From: Lachnospiraceae bacterium | GTDB lineage: Bacteria > Bacillota > Clostridia > Lachnospirales > Lachnospiraceae | Assembly: GCA_016291655.1 (NCBI GenBank) | Contig: JAEEYF010000062.1 | Span: 1-57,918 of the forward strand | Length of the DNA stretch: 57,918 bases | Reading direction: 5' to 3' | Part shown: positions 36,459 to 45,495 of the stretch, one piece after another | Layout: each line of letters opens with the position of its first letter | Numbering within the stretch: position 1 is the stretch's first letter | Notes under the pieces: generated by a model | What the model was told of the DNA's origin: nothing | Databases searched by the model: none | What the model saw: only the letters and a program-made list of their open reading frames with translations | Program-made: the position numbers and the translations under genes

Positions 36459-37121
36459 TTACATCTGCATGAAACCGTAACAGATCAGAAATTCTCCGAG
36501 GATGTAGGCAAACATTTCAAGGAAATGCCTTTTGTAGACAGAGTCGTTCTTGTGAAAACGGACTCCGAACAGAAGCACGTCCGAGTAAAGGAAGAGCAGA
36601 GCTCCGAGGGAGATCGTTATGGTTGCGGCGCTCGGGGCCGAGAACATCTGCATGATAGCAAAGGTGTTCATCGCGGCATTGGCCATGAGATAGCCGGTCA
36701 TGGGAAGCTTCAGCATTGTCGGGACATAGTCCTTGAGCTTTCCGCGTACCATGTATACGATCGCAATAAAGAGTATCAGGATCGGAAGTATAGTTGCATA
36801 GGGGACTGCTTTAAAATCGATGTTCCTGCAGTAGGCGATGATGAAGCACACATGGCTCGCCAGGAATGCTATTCCGCCGAGAACAAAGAATTGCGGTCCG
36901 CGACCCAGTAAGAGAACATCGCCTGCCCAGCTGAAAAAGAAAGCTGCGAGAACGAAGCAGTTGGGAGCATCCACTGCAAAGTAGTAGGCGATCATCATAA
37001 GGGGAAGCAGCAGCCACTTGGTCAGTTTACGGATGCGACGGTTACATTTATATGTACCGTACAGATGAATTACACTGACGATCAACAACAGTATCATAGA
37101 AACAACAGAGATTTTATTCAT
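36459..37121 (-). CDS. Lysoplasmalogenase family (YhhN/TMEM86) membrane protein
   Basis: 220 residues, about seven to eight hydrophobic helices. Family landmarks: FFFSWAGDVLLL with the conserved Asp, and LGALLFLYSDVLLF with the second acidic helix. Known members hydrolyse lysoplasmalogens; plasmalogens occur in anaerobic clostridia, which fits. Monocistronic on the minus strand. Confidence 0.85.
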   Translation of the reverse strand: MNKISVVSMILLLIVSVIHLYGTYKCNRRIRKLTKWLLLPLMMIAYYFAVDAPNCFVLAAFFFSWAGDVLLLGRGPQFFVLGGIAFLASHVCFIIAYCRNIDFKAVPYATILPILILFIAIVYMVRGKLKDYVPTMLKLPMTGYLMANAAMNTFAIMQMFSAPSAATITISLGALLFLYSDVLLFGVRFHKNDSVYKRHFLEMFAYILGEFLICYGFMQM

Positions 37122-37267
37122 AGTCTATCCACCTTTGTTCAGCTAATCTAACAGTAATTTTACACTACCCGTCGGAGGATGTAAAGTTACGATCATGATT
37201 GAAATCCAATTTGATGTGTGTTTATAGGATTAATGGTTTTGCGAGAATGTATTTGACGGAGAGTGAG

Positions 37268-37402
37268 AGGTACTGTTCACGCCATGTTCAAAACGCGTTT
37301 TGAACATGGTATTCTGCGAAGCAGAATATGTCGGTACTAAGCCGTTTTTGAAAATACATTTTCAAAAACGGCTTAGTACCGACACATCTGTGAACAGTAC
37401 CT
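37268..37402. repeat. Branched palindromic element, copy B
   Basis: The outer stem AGGTACTGTTCAC (37268-37280) pairs perfectly with 37390-37402. Inside are three hairpins: CCATGTTCAAAACG with its complement (37282-37309, 14 bp, no loop), ATTCTGC-gaa-GCAGAAT (37311-37327), and a perfect 27-bp stem 37329-37355 with 37358-37384 around a 2-nt loop. Its long arm TAAGCCGTTTTTGAAAA and the TTCTGC hairpin match copy A at 12.1 kb, but the hairpins come in reverse order, so this copy is in the opposite orientation. No coding sequence is credible within it. The rest of the 37122-37594 gap holds only AT-rich sequence and the promoter region of the next gene. Confidence 0.87.
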
Positions 37403-37594
37403 TGTTACCTTGTACACCCGCAGATCGTATTCATTATGATCAATATTTTGAATACTCCTGCGACTGTCTGAAAACTTTTATATTGATTATTAAAAATTGA
37501 TAAATTTTAGTTGCGAGATTTTTATTAATATGATTTAATTATAGTATCTGTAGGGCGAAATGGAGCAACTAATTGTTTCGAAAGGGGAAAGTAG

Positions 37595-39148
37595 ATGCCT
37601 TTATTGATTGCTAAAGCAGCATTCATTGAATACGGACCGGTTGGAGACGCTGTATTGACGGCTCTTCTTGCGGTACTTGTATTTTTCCTGTTTGTAAATA
37701 TTGCAAAGAGGATCAAAGCTGAGAAGAAGGCCGAAAAGGCCGATGCTAAGCTTGAAGAGAGTTACCTCGATCTGAAAATGGCTTATGACGAGGTTTCTAA
37801 CACAAAATCACAGCTTTTTGAAAAGTACGATGAGCTTCGTGAAAACAGGGAGCAGATGAAGGAAGTGGCTTATACCGACTACCTTACAAAGCTTCCCAAC
37901 CGTGTGGCTTTCATGGACAAGCTTGAGAATGAGATCAAGAAGTCTTATCCCGGAGAGTATTTCACAGTCATCGATCTGGATCTGGATGATTTTAAGATCA
38001 TCAACGATACCATGGGACATCTTAACGGAGATGCTGTTATTGCATCCGTTGCGGATCGTCTTGAGTCCACTCTGGGCGATGAGGATTTCATCGGACGTGT
38101 CGGAGGAGATGAATTCATCATCTTCTTTAATAGGCTTTTGAGCAGGGAAGAATGCGAGAAAAAGGCTGTTGAGATCATGCACATCTTCAGCGTTGAACAT
38201 TTTAAAGCCATGGACGATAAGGAGATCTCCATCAATGCCAGCATGGGCGTTTTGGTGATCGCAAGAGACAACTGTCCTTCTCTTCAGGTACTTAACAGAA
38301 ATCTTGACACTGCATTGTTTGTAGCCAAGGATTCGGGTAAGAATGCATACAGGATATTCGACAATCCCATGGAACAGATGATGTTCAACCGTGTCAAACT
38401 GCAGAGTGATATCAGAGAAGCCATTTTCAACAATCAGTTTGAACTGTACTATCAGCCTCAGGTTAATCTTAAAACAAATAAAGTTGCCAGCTTTGAAGCA
38501 TTGATCAGATGGCATCATCCTCAGAAGGGACTTCTTTTCCCGGATGAGTTCATTCCTGTAGCGGAAGAGTGCGGTCTTATCATAGAACTTGGCAAACTTG
38601 TGTTGAACAAGGCATGCAAACAGTTGGCGGAATGGCACAAGGCCGGCAATAAGGTTATGATCGCCGTTAACCTTTCGGCAAAACAGTTCAGAGATCCTTT
38701 CCTTACCGATTACGTTACGGAAATGATCAAGGAGTATGGGATCGATCCTTCCTATCTTGAACTGGAAATTACCGAAACCGTTGCCATCGAGGATGTAAAC
38801 TATGCCATCCGAACGATCGAGAACCTTAAAAAGTTCGGTATCCTGTTCTCACTCGATGATTTCGGAACAGGCTATTCTTCGCTCAATTACCTGAAGCAGC
38901 TTCCGGTTGATAATCTGAAGATCGATAAGAGCTTTATGGAAGCGGTCACAGTTGACAACGAGGACAGAAAGATCGTGGAAACGATCATCAGTCTCGCGCA
39001 GGCTCTCAATATGCTTGTTGTGGCTGAAGGCGTCGAACAGAACGAACAGGAAGAGATGCTGAAGCGCATGAACTGCAACAAAGCTCAGGGCTTCCTTTAC
39101 AGCAGACCGGTTCCCGCAAATGTTGCATCGATGCTGATGACATCCTAA
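37595..39148 (+). CDS. GGDEF-EAL protein, predicted dual c-di-GMP cyclase/phosphodiesterase
   Basis: 517 residues. One transmembrane helix near the N-terminus (about 15-38), a coiled coil (40-90), GGDEF (VGGDEFIIFF, catalytic motif intact) and EAL (FEALIRW, VNLSAKQF, LEITET, DDFGTGYSSL, AEGVE) both with their key motifs. It should turn over c-di-GMP at the membrane, with either activity possible. Strong AGGGGA Shine-Dalgarno. Flanked by a palindromic element and a terminator. Confidence 0.92.
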   Translation: MPLLIAKAAFIEYGPVGDAVLTALLAVLVFFLFVNIAKRIKAEKKAEKADAKLEESYLDLKMAYDEVSNTKSQLFEKYDELRENREQMKEVAYTDYLTKLPNRVAFMDKLENEIKKSYPGEYFTVIDLDLDDFKIINDTMGHLNGDAVIASVADRLESTLGDEDFIGRVGGDEFIIFFNRLLSREECEKKAVEIMHIFSVEHFKAMDDKEISINASMGVLVIARDNCPSLQVLNRNLDTALFVAKDSGKNAYRIFDNPMEQMMFNRVKLQSDIREAIFNNQFELYYQPQVNLKTNKVASFEALIRWHHPQKGLLFPDEFIPVAEECGLIIELGKLVLNKACKQLAEWHKAGNKVMIAVNLSAKQFRDPFLTDYVTEMIKEYGIDPSYLELEITETVAIEDVNYAIRTIENLKKFGILFSLDDFGTGYSSLNYLKQLPVDNLKIDKSFMEAVTVDNEDRKIVETIISLAQALNMLVVAEGVEQNEQEEMLKRMNCNKAQGFLYSRPVPANVASMLMTS

Positions 39149-39187
39149 GCTTTGTGAAATTTGCACAAATTGAACCTTTGATTTTCT

Positions 39188-39220
39188 ACAGGTCCGGCAA
39201 TTGTCCCGGGCCTGTTTTTA
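39188..39220 (+). terminator. Terminator after the GGDEF-EAL gene
   Basis: Stem CAGGTCCGG / CCGGGCCTG (one G-U) with five T. Confidence 0.8.
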
Positions 39221-39309
39221 TGCTAAGATATATCTGCTTCATCTTAAAATTCTCATGTAATTCCAATTGCAGTTTCATGGCAGACTCTGCTAAAAGATCA
39301 GGAGTTTTT

Positions 39310-39942
39310 ATGGAAAACAGGATAATTAATAAAGACAGGATTTTTATGCGCCTTATGAACAGGGAAGCCTGCGAGGAGATCAGGAATTCTTATCCCTGTG
39401 ATGATTTTTTAAACCTCACCGTAGGCTACAGATGGCTGGATTATAAGGAGGACGGTATCAGAACGTCGGTTCCCTTGAAAAATGAGGAACTTGAAGCGGC
39501 AGGTGTGGAAAAAGAAGAACTGTTCATGCTTGCCCAAAAGAACACGGAGAACCTTTTTGATGCCAGGCTTTATAGGCTGGGAGACCTCGTAAAGCGCATC
39601 TGCGAAGGCGAAGAGGCAAAGGATTTTATGCCCGGCAGCGATGTGCTGGACAAAAAGGAGCTGTATGTCTGCACCAATGATTCAGGGTTTTTCGGAGCGG
39701 CGGTCATGCTGATCGACAACGTTATAGACAACGTGGCAAAACGCCTCGGAGGAAGCATATACATTCTGCCCTCCAGCGTTCATGAGATCATAATAGTTCC
39801 GCGGATCGAAGAATACGATCTTAATATGCTGAAGGAGACCGTACATTCCGTTAATACCACGGTGGTAAACGAAACGGACTATCTTTCGGATAATGTTTAC
39901 CTTTACAGCACCGCGACAAAAAAGCTTGAAATAGCGGCCTGA
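39310..39942 (+). CDS. DUF5688 family protein
   Basis: 210 residues, start at 39310 with AGGAG 6 bp upstream; a frame extending to 39154 runs through the terminator and is not used. Conserved features: CDDFLNLTVGYRW, YVCTNDSGFFGAAVMLIDNV and the family signature GGSIYILPSSVHEIIIVP. Domain of unknown function common in Lachnospiraceae, cytoplasmic by sequence. Single gene; no functional hint from neighbours. Confidence 0.75.
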   Translation: MENRIINKDRIFMRLMNREACEEIRNSYPCDDFLNLTVGYRWLDYKEDGIRTSVPLKNEELEAAGVEKEELFMLAQKNTENLFDARLYRLGDLVKRICEGEEAKDFMPGSDVLDKKELYVCTNDSGFFGAAVMLIDNVIDNVAKRLGGSIYILPSSVHEIIIVPRIEEYDLNMLKETVHSVNTTVVNETDYLSDNVYLYSTATKKLEIAA

Positions 39943-39957
39943 ACATCATTCACAGGT

Positions 39958-39990
39958 ATCAAAAACCCCCGCCGGAAACGACGGGGGTTC
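39958..39990 (-). terminator. Terminator of tRNA-Arg (minus strand)
   Basis: Stem AACCCCCG (39964-39971) with CGGGGGTT (39982-39989); the A-tract on the plus strand reads as a U-tract for minus-strand transcription. Confidence 0.85.
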
Positions 39991-39992
39991 AG

Positions 39993-40066
39993 CGTCACTG
40001 ATCGGATTCGAACCGACGGCCTTTCACTTCGGAGGCGAACGCTCTGTCCAGCTGGGCTACAGTGAC
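39993..40066 (-). tRNA. tRNA-Arg (anticodon CCG)
   Basis: Read on the minus strand: acceptor GTCACTG (40066-40060) with CAGTGAC (40000-39994), anticodon loop CTCCGAA giving CCG, T loop TTCGAAT and discriminator G. Followed by a strong terminator. Confidence 0.95.
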
Positions 40067-40147
40067 TTGAATTACCGTGTGATTATACAACAAGCGAAGG
40101 TAAAAGTAAAGCGGAGAAGTGAACGGAAGTTCCCGTATATTTCCTAC

Positions 40148-40185
40148 TTGAAAAGGTGCTTGAATATGCGTTATAATAGATATTT
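40148..40185 (+). promoter_or_regulatory. Promoter giving a leaderless rluF-type mRNA
   Basis: TTGAAA (40148-40153), 18 bp, TATAAT (40172-40177). The ATG is at 40186, only 8 bp after the -10, where transcription itself should begin. No Shine-Dalgarno is present. Confidence 0.65.
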
Positions 40186-40974
40186 ATGAAGACGAATAAG
40201 AAATTTGAGACTCCCGAGCTTTCAAACGGAGTCCGTATAAACAAATATTTGAGTGATGCCGGCCTCTGCTCCAGGCGAGAGGCTGATGTTTTTGTTGAAA
40301 AAGGACAGGTGACCGTGGACGGCAAAGTAGCCGAGAACGGGACCAAGGTGCTTCCGGGACAGGAAGTGGTCTTTTGCGGGAAAAAAGTGTCCAGAGATGA
40401 CAATCAGGTGCTGATCGCATTCTACAAGCCTGTAGGCATAGTCTGCACGACCGACACCAAGAGAGAACCCGACAATGTTATCGATTTTATCAACTACCCG
40501 AAACGCATCTTCCCCATCGGCCGGTTGGATAAGGATTCGGAGGGACTGCTGCTGCTGACGAATGACGGGGATATCGTAAATAAGATACTCAGGGCGGGAA
40601 ACAGGCATGAAAAGGAATATGAGGTAAACGTAAACAAGCCGCTGACTCCCGAGTTCCTTAAAGGAATGGCCTCAGGAGTTCCCATTCTCGATACGGTCAC
40701 AAAGCCTTGCAGGATCGAACCCACGGGAAAAAAGAGCTTTAAGATCATCCTGACTCAGGGACTCAACCGTCAGATCCGCCGAATGTGCGAGTATTTTGAG
40801 TACAAGGTTGTAAGCCTCAAGCGTGTCAGAGTCATGCATATCACTCTCGGAAATCTCAAGGTTGGTGAGTACAGACATCTGACGTCCACGGAACGGGAGG
40901 AGCTTAAGAAGAACCTTCGGAATTCTTCAAAACTTGCGGCAAAGGAAAACAAAAAGAATCCCATAAACAATTAA
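40186..40974 (+). CDS. rluF: RsuA/RluF-family rRNA pseudouridine synthase
   Basis: 262 residues. N-terminal S4 RNA-binding domain (RINKYLSDAGLCSRREADVFVEKGQVTVDG), catalytic motif GRLDKDSEGLLLLTNDG with the nucleophilic Asp, and LTQGLNRQIRRMCEYF typical of the RluF branch. Modifies a uridine of 23S rRNA, probably the 2604 region, although RluB-type specificity cannot be excluded. Short basic tail. Predicted leaderless mRNA. ligA follows 17 bp later. Confidence 0.85.
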   Translation: MKTNKKFETPELSNGVRINKYLSDAGLCSRREADVFVEKGQVTVDGKVAENGTKVLPGQEVVFCGKKVSRDDNQVLIAFYKPVGIVCTTDTKREPDNVIDFINYPKRIFPIGRLDKDSEGLLLLTNDGDIVNKILRAGNRHEKEYEVNVNKPLTPEFLKGMASGVPILDTVTKPCRIEPTGKKSFKIILTQGLNRQIRRMCEYFEYKVVSLKRVRVMHITLGNLKVGEYRHLTSTEREELKKNLRNSSKLAAKENKKNPINN

Positions 40975-40991
40975 CGGCAGGGAAACAAAAG

Positions 40992-42956
40992 ATGGATAAT
41001 AACGCGAATATAAACGATCGTGCGAGAATAGAAGAACTTGTCAAAGTGCTCAACAGGGCAAGAATGACATATGAGCAGAAGGACATAGAGATAATGTCCA
41101 ACTTTGAGTATGACAAGCTTTATGATGAACTGAAAGCACTGGAGGAAAAGACCGGCTATGTAATGTCTCAAAGCCCCACGATCAATGTGGGTTATGAAGT
41201 GGTGTCGGAACTTCCCAAGGAGAGGCATGCTTCGCCTATGCTTTCGCTGGACAAGACAAAGGAAACCGAGACCTTAAAGAACTTTTTGGGCGATAAGGAA
41301 GGACTCCTTTCATGGAAGATGGATGGTCTTACCAACGTTCTGACCTATCGTGACGGCGAATTGGTGAAGGCTGTCACAAGAGGTAACGGTGAGATAGGAG
41401 AGATCATCACGAATAATGCGAAGGTGTACAAAAACCTGCCCTTAAAGATACCCTATAAGGGCGAACTGGTGATCCGGGGAGAGGCGATCATCACCTACTC
41501 CGAGTTTGAGAGGATCAATTCGGAACTTCCGGAAACCGAAGCAAAATACAAGAACCCCAGAAACCTTTGCAGCGGAAGCGTCAGACAGCTTAACAACAAG
41601 ATTACCGCTCAAAGGAACGTGGAGCTCTATGTTTTCGGTCTCATCAATACCAACCCCGCCATGGGATTCAAGACACGTCATGAAGGGTTCGACTGGCTCG
41701 GTTCCATGGGATTTACCTGCGTCGAAGAAAGGCTTGTAAACAAGGACAATTTCGACGAGGTTTTTTCATACTTCAAGAAACAGGTTTCGGAAAACGATTT
41801 TCCTTCCGACGGCCTTGTTTTGAGCTACGACGATCTGGAGTATTCCGCATCTCTCGGAAGGACCGCAAAATTTCCGAGGGATTCCATAGCCTTCAAATGG
41901 CAGGATGAAACTGCGGAAACTACGCTGCTGGATATAGAATGGAGCGCATCCAGGACCGGACTCATCAATCCGGTTGCTGTTTTTGAACCCGTGGAGCTTG
42001 AAGGAACAAACGTTTCCAGAGCGAGCATACACAACGTCTCCATCATGGAAGGCCTGAAGCTCGGTATCGGAGACAGGATCGAAGTGTTCAAGGCTAATAT
42101 GATAATCCCGCAGATAGCGAGAAACCTTACGGAAAGCGGTACTGCAAAGCCTCCAAAGACCTGTCCCGTGTGCGGCTCGGAAACGGAAGTCAGGGATGAG
42201 GAAGGGATCAGAGTCCTCCTTTGCAACAACCCCGATTGTGTTGCAAAGAAGATCAAGGGCTTTTCTCTTTTCGTAAGCAGAGATGCCATGAACATTGAGG
42301 GCATATCAGAGAATACCATTGAAAAGTGGATAAACGAAGGAATACTAAAGACCACTCCCGATTTCTTCAGGATCGGCAGGTTTAGAGAAAGCATCGTAAA
42401 CATGGAGGGCTTCGGAGAAAAGTCTTTTGACAATTTCATCAAGGCTGTTGAAAAGGCGCGTAAGACCACGGCAGTCAAGGTGCTTTACGGAATGGGCGTT
42501 CCAAACATTGGTCTGGCTACTGCAAAGCTGATCTGCAAGCATTTCGGAAACGATATGGAAAAGATCAGAAATGCCTCCTATGAGGAACTGGTGGAAATAG
42601 AAGGAATAGGGGATGTGATCGCAAAAGAATATGCCCTGTTCTTTAAGAAACCGGAGGTTAACCGTGTACTGGACGATCTTCTTACGGAGGTTGAGATCGA
42701 AAATCCTGCCCAAAACAACACCGACCTTAAGTTTGAAGGGTTGACCTTTGTTGTGACGGGCAGTGTGGAGAAGTTCAAAAACAGGAACGAATTAAAAGCG
42801 TACATAGAAGAACGCGGCGGCAAGGTTGCGGGATCGGTCAGCTCCAAGACTTCGTATCTCATCAACAACGACATTACCTCCGATTCTTCCAAAAATAAAG
42901 AAGCACGTAAACTTAATATCAGGATCATCAATGAAGATGAATTTCTTGCATTATAG
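40992..42956 (+). CDS. ligA: NAD-dependent DNA ligase, lineage-variant
   Basis: 654 residues: adenylation domain, OB fold, four-Cys zinc finger (CPVCGS, LLCNNPDCVAK), HhH repeats (EGFGEK, GMGVPNIGLATA, IEGIGDVIA) and C-terminal BRCT (TFVVTGSVEKF). The nucleophilic Lys109 is in SWKMDG. Several residues normally invariant in LigA differ: the Glu of ExKxDG is Ser, the Lys of DGVVxK is Ser (DGLVLSYDD), and the domain-Ia His and first Asp are Glu and Asn. The same pattern, as I recall it, is usual for Lachnospiraceae LigA, so it is probably the working replicative ligase. It seals nicks using NAD+. Confidence 0.9.
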   Translation: MDNNANINDRARIEELVKVLNRARMTYEQKDIEIMSNFEYDKLYDELKALEEKTGYVMSQSPTINVGYEVVSELPKERHASPMLSLDKTKETETLKNFLGDKEGLLSWKMDGLTNVLTYRDGELVKAVTRGNGEIGEIITNNAKVYKNLPLKIPYKGELVIRGEAIITYSEFERINSELPETEAKYKNPRNLCSGSVRQLNNKITAQRNVELYVFGLINTNPAMGFKTRHEGFDWLGSMGFTCVEERLVNKDNFDEVFSYFKKQVSENDFPSDGLVLSYDDLEYSASLGRTAKFPRDSIAFKWQDETAETTLLDIEWSASRTGLINPVAVFEPVELEGTNVSRASIHNVSIMEGLKLGIGDRIEVFKANMIIPQIARNLTESGTAKPPKTCPVCGSETEVRDEEGIRVLLCNNPDCVAKKIKGFSLFVSRDAMNIEGISENTIEKWINEGILKTTPDFFRIGRFRESIVNMEGFGEKSFDNFIKAVEKARKTTAVKVLYGMGVPNIGLATAKLICKHFGNDMEKIRNASYEELVEIEGIGDVIAKEYALFFKKPEVNRVLDDLLTEVEIENPAQNNTDLKFEGLTFVVTGSVEKFKNRNELKAYIEERGGKVAGSVSSKTSYLINNDITSDSSKNKEARKLNIRIINEDEFLAL

Positions 42957-42970
42957 ACTGGAGAATTGAA

Positions 42971-43876
42971 ATGCCGATAAAGGTACAAAATGACCTTCCC
43001 GCAAAGAAGGTGCTTGAAAAAGAAAACATTTTCGTTATGGACGAAAAGAGGGCTGTAACACAGGACATCAGACCGTTAAAGATAGCTGTGCTAAACCTGA
43101 TGCCTCTTAAGGAGGACACCGAGGTACAGCTGATGCGAAGCCTTTCCAACACTCCGCTTCAGATCGATCTGACCTTTCTGACCACCGCGTCCTACGTGGG
43201 GCACAACACAGCCACCAGCCATCTGGATACCTTCTACTACACTTACGAAGATGTAAAGAATGTCAAATTCGACGGTATGATAATTACGGGTGCTCCCGTG
43301 GAATTGATGCCTTTTGAAGAGGTGGCTTACTGGGATGAACTTAAAAAGATCATGTCCTGGTCCGAAAAAAATGTCACGTCTACCCTGCATATATGCTGGG
43401 GAGCGCAGGCGGGACTCTACTATCACTACGGTATTCCAAAAAAGGAACTGGGAAAGAAGCTTTCGGGCATATACACCCACAAGGTGATGAACCGTAAGGA
43501 GCCGCTGGTCCGCGGTTTTGACGACGTTTTCAATATCCCTCATTCGAGGTACACGGAATCGGATAACGATGCCATCAGGAATGACAAGAGACTCATGGTG
43601 ATGGCAGAGTCGGAGGAAGCAGGGATCTTCCTTTGCATGGACAGGAAGAAGCGCAGGATCTTTGTCATGGGTCATCCCGAGTATGACAGAGTCACCCTGG
43701 ACAAGGAATATAAGAGGGATCTGGGTAAAGGATTGAATCCGGACATTCCCAAGAATTATTATCCCGATGACGATCCCAAGAAGGAGCCTGTTCTGTCCTG
43801 GAGAGGACATGCCAATGCTCTCTACACGAATTGGGTAAACTATTATGTATATCAGGTAACACCTTACGAATTATGA
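42971..43876 (+). CDS. metA: Homoserine O-acetyltransferase (MetA family)
   Basis: 301 residues. Catalytic Cys142 in LHICWGAQAG, His in MGHPEYD and a Glu two residues later. Residue 111 is Glu (TGAPVELMPFEEV), which in this family marks acetyl-CoA rather than succinyl-CoA use (Gly111 in E. coli). First committed step of methionine synthesis. TGGAGAATTG precedes the start, and its stop overlaps the next gene by 4 bp. Confidence 0.94.
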   Translation: MPIKVQNDLPAKKVLEKENIFVMDEKRAVTQDIRPLKIAVLNLMPLKEDTEVQLMRSLSNTPLQIDLTFLTTASYVGHNTATSHLDTFYYTYEDVKNVKFDGMIITGAPVELMPFEEVAYWDELKKIMSWSEKNVTSTLHICWGAQAGLYYHYGIPKKELGKKLSGIYTHKVMNRKEPLVRGFDDVFNIPHSRYTESDNDAIRNDKRLMVMAESEEAGIFLCMDRKKRRIFVMGHPEYDRVTLDKEYKRDLGKGLNPDIPKNYYPDDDPKKEPVLSWRGHANALYTNWVNYYVYQVTPYEL

Positions 43877-45000
43877 TCTATCTTGACAATGCAGCCACCA
43901 CAAAATTGAAGAAGTCGGCTTTGGAAGCCATGTTGCCCTGCTTCGACCAAAACTATGCCAATCCCTCCGCAGTTTATCTTGCTGCGGGAAAGGCGAGAAG
44001 AGTGGTGGAAAACGCAAGGGAGATTTTTGCTGCGGGCCTTAATTGTGACAGAGACGAGATCTACTTCACTTCGGGCGGAACCGAGAGCGACAACTGGGCG
44101 ATCTTCGGAACCGCGGAAGCGCTAAGGGACAAGGGAAGGCATATTATCACTCAAAAGACCGAGCATCATGCGGTTTTGAACAGCTGTGAAGCCCTCAGAA
44201 GAAAAGGCTTTGAGATCACGCTCCTTGATGTGGACGAAAACGGGATCGTGGATCCCGCGGCTCTGGAAAAGGCTATACGGAGGGACACCGTTCTGGTGTC
44301 GATCATGGCCGCAAACAATGAGACCGGAACGCTTCAAAAGATCGGGGAGATCGGAGAGATAGTACGATCCAAACGTACCCTGTTTCATACGGATGCGGTT
44401 CAGGCCTTCGGGCATATGCCTCTCGATGTAAAAGCCCTTCACATAGATCTCCTCAGTGCGTCATCCCATAAACTGGGAGGACCGAAGGGGGTGGGGATCT
44501 TGTACAAGAGCTTGGATGCGGACACGGCGCCCTTCATATACGGAGGCGGCCAGGAAAGAGGCATGAGATCGGGCACGGAGAACGTTCCGGGCATCGCAGG
44601 TTTCGCGGCGGCTTTTGAGGAGCGGGAGGACACCAAAAAGGTCTCGGAGCTCAGGGACCATATGACCGGAAGACTCTTAAAGGAAATCTCCGGCATTAGG
44701 CTTAACGGCGGGATCGGAATGAAGCTTCCGGGAATAGTGAACGTCAGCATAGACAGGGTAAAGGGAGACAGCGTTCTGATGCGGCTCTCATCACTGGGGA
44801 TCTGCGCATCCACGGGCTCTGCCTGCACCTCGGGAAACGGAGAATCCTCGCATGTGCTCAGGGCCATGGGTTTTGATAAGGAAAGATGCGATTCTTCCCT
44901 AAGGTTTTCGCTGAGTGGGGAGAATACGCTTGAAGAGATCGACGAAACAGTCGATGCATTAAAAAACATAGTTGATGATTTCAGAAGCATTACGATCTGA
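43873..45000 (+). CDS. Cysteine desulfurase (NifS/IscS family)
   Basis: 375 residues, start in the ATGA overlap with metA. PLP fold with MIYLDNAATT, FTSGGTESDNWA, TEHHAV, the PLP Lys in SSHKLGGPKG and the sulfur-carrying Cys in STGSACTSG. No IscU/NifU or ThiI follows, so the sulfur acceptor is not evident; linkage to metA hints at sulfur amino acid metabolism. Which paralogue (IscS, NifS, SufS-like) is not decided; the short Cys loop is class I. Confidence 0.92.
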   Translation: MIYLDNAATTKLKKSALEAMLPCFDQNYANPSAVYLAAGKARRVVENAREIFAAGLNCDRDEIYFTSGGTESDNWAIFGTAEALRDKGRHIITQKTEHHAVLNSCEALRRKGFEITLLDVDENGIVDPAALEKAIRRDTVLVSIMAANNETGTLQKIGEIGEIVRSKRTLFHTDAVQAFGHMPLDVKALHIDLLSASSHKLGGPKGVGILYKSLDADTAPFIYGGGQERGMRSGTENVPGIAGFAAAFEEREDTKKVSELRDHMTGRLLKEISGIRLNGGIGMKLPGIVNVSIDRVKGDSVLMRLSSLGICASTGSACTSGNGESSHVLRAMGFDKERCDSSLRFSLSGENTLEEIDETVDALKNIVDDFRSITI

Positions 45001-45015
45001 TCGGGGAGGAACAAA

Positions 45016-45495
45016 ATGAGAAAAATGGTTTTATCAATCTTCGTTGACAACACCTTTGGCGTACTGAGCCGTGTTGCGGGCCTGTTTTCGAGACGGGGCT
45101 ACAACATCGACAGTCTGACAGTGGGAGAGACCGAGAATCCGGAGTATTCCAGAATGACTGTTGTGGTGACCGGTGATGAGCAGATACTTGACCAGATAAA
45201 GAAACAGGTTGAAAAACTGGAGGATGTGAAGGAAGTAAAGGAACTCAGTCAGGATTCCTCGGTATACAGAGAACTGATCCTTGTTAAGATCGCCGCAACA
45301 AAGGAGGCGAGACAGGGCGTGATCTCCATAGCAGAGATCTTCAGGGCAAAGATCGTGGATGTGACTCCCGATTCCCTGATCGCGGAGCTTACGGGAGATC
45401 AATCCAAGCTGGAGGCTTTTCTCAAACTTTTATCCGATTATAAAATACTGGAAATTGCAAGAACGGGGATCACGGGGCTCAGCAGAGGAGTTTGA
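45016..45495 (+). CDS. ilvH: Acetolactate synthase small (regulatory) subunit
   Basis: 159 residues: N-terminal ACT domain (LSIFVDNTFGVLSRVAGLFSRRGYNIDSLTVG) and C-terminal half as in IlvH/IlvN. Confers valine feedback on the catalytic subunit, which is not adjacent. GGGGAGGA Shine-Dalgarno, 15 bp after the desulfurase gene. Confidence 0.95.
   Translation: MRKMVLSIFVDNTFGVLSRVAGLFSRRGYNIDSLTVGETENPEYSRMTVVVTGDEQILDQIKKQVEKLEDVKEVKELSQDSSVYRELILVKIAATKEARQGVISIAEIFRAKIVDVTPDSLIAELTGDQSKLEAFLKLLSDYKILEIARTGITGLSRGV

Noticed and set aside
12087-37402. Insertion sequence or paired att sites at the palindromic elements
   Set aside because: No transposase or integrase fragment and no clear target duplication could be seen; a non-autonomous element remains possible.
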